Shown: piece by piece, positions 5,259-6,102 of the stretch
Numbering within the stretch: position 1 is the first letter of the stretch
How the letters are laid out: each line of letters starts with the position of its first letter
From: an uncultured Actinomycetes bacterium
GTDB taxonomy: Bacteria; Actinomycetota; Thermoleophilia; Solirubrobacterales; 70-9
NCBI GenBank assembly: GCA_937907435.1
Contig: CALCIA010000266.1
Span: forward strand, 1 to 6,102
DNA: 6,102 bases
Direction of reading: 5' to 3'
Translations under genes and position numbers: made by a program
Notes under the pieces: generated by a model
The model's database searches: none
What the model saw: the letters and a program-made list of their open reading frames with translations, nothing else
What the model was told of the DNA's origin: nothing

Positions 5259-5999
5259 ATGTTGATCTTGCTGCCCCCGTCCGAGGGGAAGACCGCGCCG
5301 GAGACGGGTACGCCCGTCGACTTAAGAGCGCTCGCCTACGCCGGCGAGCTGACGGAGTCGAGGCGGAAGTTGCTCGACTCGCTCGCCGCGCTCGCGGAGC
5401 TGCCGATCGAGCGGGCGGTCTCGATGCTCGCGGTGTCGAAAGGCCAAGCGGCCGAGGTCGCCGTTGACGCGGAGCTCGGCTCCGCCCCGGCGGGCCCTGC
5501 CGCCGAGATCTACACCGGCGTCCTCTACGACCGCCTGAGGCTGCCGGAGCTCCCCAAACGCGCCCAGGGCCGAGTGCTGATCGCCTCGGCCCTGTGGGGC
5601 GTCCTGCGACCGACCGACCGTATCCCCTACTACCGGCTCTCGGCGAAAGCGAAGCTGGACGGGATCGGCGGCCTCGCCGCCTTCTGGCGCCCGGCGCTGA
5701 CCGAGGCGCTCCCCGACAAGGACGGCACCTTGGTAGTCGACATGCGCTCCGGCGCCTACGCGGCGGCCTGGAAGCCGAAGCGCGCGACGCTCCTGGCCGT
5801 CCGCGCCTTCAGCGAGACGAAGGGCAAGCGCAAGCCGGTGAGCCACATGGCGAAGGCGGTGCGCGGCGAAGTGGCGCGGGCGCTGCTGGAGGCCAAGAAG
5901 GCTCCCGGGGATCCGGAGGGTGCTGCGGCGATCGCGGAGGCGGCGGGGTTTCGTGTTGAGCTGGCGCCGGGGTACATGGATGTGATCGTTTCGGGGTGA
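5259..5999 (+). CDS. yaaA: Peroxide stress protein YaaA (DUF328 family)
   Basis: YaaA proteins are cytoplasmic. In E. coli, YaaA is induced by OxyR and lowers free iron during hydrogen peroxide stress, limiting Fenton damage; its biochemical activity is not fully settled and DNA binding has been reported. The 246-aa length fits the family (E. coli about 258). Visible family motifs are the N-terminal LLPPSEGK (4-11), YTGVLYDRL (85-93), the conserved block IASALWGVLRPTDRIPYYRL (108-127), LVVDMRSGAYAAAW (158-171) and the SHMAKAVRGEVARAL stretch (195-209). ATG 5259 is chosen because homologues begin directly with this M-L-I-L-L-P-P motif. It lies 12 nt after the MarR stop. The nearest ribosome site, AAGGAGG (5235-5241), is 17 nt upstream and much better placed for an out-of-frame ATG at 5246. 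Termination and re-initiation from marR is therefore likely. Co-expression with a cysteine-bearing MarR fits an oxidative-stress role. Confidence 0.93.
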   Translation: MLILLPPSEGKTAPETGTPVDLRALAYAGELTESRRKLLDSLAALAELPIERAVSMLAVSKGQAAEVAVDAELGSAPAGPAAEIYTGVLYDRLRLPELPKRAQGRVLIASALWGVLRPTDRIPYYRLSAKAKLDGIGGLAAFWRPALTEALPDKDGTLVVDMRSGAYAAAWKPKRATLLAVRAFSETKGKRKPVSHMAKAVRGEVARALLEAKKAPGDPEGAAAIAEAAGFRVELAPGYMDVIVSG

Positions 6000-6009
6000 T
6001 GGGGCGGGG

Positions 6010-6043
6010 GACGGGCGGGGGCCCCGGGACCCGGCCGGCCGTC
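6010..6043 (+). terminator. Possible GC-rich terminator hairpin after yaaA
   Basis: GACGG (6010-6014) pairs with CCGTC (6039-6043), and further G/C pairs with mismatches continue inward, 10 nt after the yaaA stop. No T-run follows. The surrounding sequence is almost pure G and C, so chance pairing is likely and the call is weak. Confidence 0.22.
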
Positions 6044-6057
6044 CGAGGATGGATCGT

Positions 6058-6102
6058 GGGTGTCCTGGGCTCCTCATGGGGGTCCTGGCAGGCTGTGACC
6101 CC
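6058..6102. repeat. Right-end hairpin repeat, inverted copy of the left-end repeat
   Basis: These 45 bases are the perfect reverse complement of 7-51. The 12-bp stem arm CTCATGGGGGTC is at 6073-6084 and its partner begins at 6097 (GACCCC), but the window ends 6 nt before that arm would be complete. The sequence before 6058 shares nothing with the matching flank at the left end. The repeat follows yaaA by 58 nt, with no gene between. Confidence 0.85.

Noticed and set aside
1..6102. The whole window as a transposon bounded by terminal inverted repeats
   Set aside because: There is no transposase or recombinase, the repeats are hairpins in themselves, and the cargo is ordinary chromosomal genes. 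An assembly break is simpler.

Overview
The window is very GC-rich, almost fully coding DNA from a bacterium. The gene types suggest a high-GC actinobacterium, possibly of the Thermoleophilia/Solirubrobacterales type: an ECF sigma factor overlapping a DUF4349 membrane protein, a NUDT19-like Nudix hydrolase, and many GTG start candidates. That placement is inference from protein style and base composition; no rRNA or other phylogenetic marker is present.

Layout, left to right. A hairpin-forming repeat (1-51) opens the window. An unrecognised soluble protein follows (134-838, +). It converges on, and overlaps by 35 nt, the end of a four-gene minus-strand block that reads right to left: a class III aminotransferase that looks like BioA of biotin synthesis (4673-3372), an ECF sigma factor (3307-2738), a DUF4349 two-TM membrane protein likely to be its anti-sigma partner (2751-1522), and a Nudix hydrolase (1448-804). 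A MarR-family regulator (4728-5246) and the peroxide-stress protein YaaA (5259-5999) run rightward, divergent from bioA, and probably form an operon. The window closes with an inverted copy of the opening repeat (6058-6102).

Two non-coding features stand out. First, the two gaps in the minus-strand block each hold a copy of one 46-bp hairpin element (1467-1512 and 3327-3372). The copies share arms and loops, but three base pairs of the inner stem differ by changes on both sides that keep pairing. Each starts 0-10 nt after a stop codon and ends 18-19 nt before the next start codon. This is the best candidate here for an undescribed element (terminator, leader RNA or mobile palindrome). Second, the bioA/marR divergent region carries a nested dyad centred at 4709.5. 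Its inner arms sit between promoter-like hexamers and its outer arms contain in-frame GTG codons of both genes, which suggests that MarR controls itself and bioA.

How the genes may work together: MarR (with a cysteine at the OhrR-like sensing position) and YaaA suggest an oxidative-stress unit; the sigma/DUF4349 pair suggests an envelope-signal unit; bioA is a lone biotin gene. No transposase, phage gene, CRISPR array, tRNA or rRNA was seen. The matching inverted repeats at both window ends probably mean that the assembly stopped in a multicopy palindrome rather than that the 6.1 kb is a mobile element.
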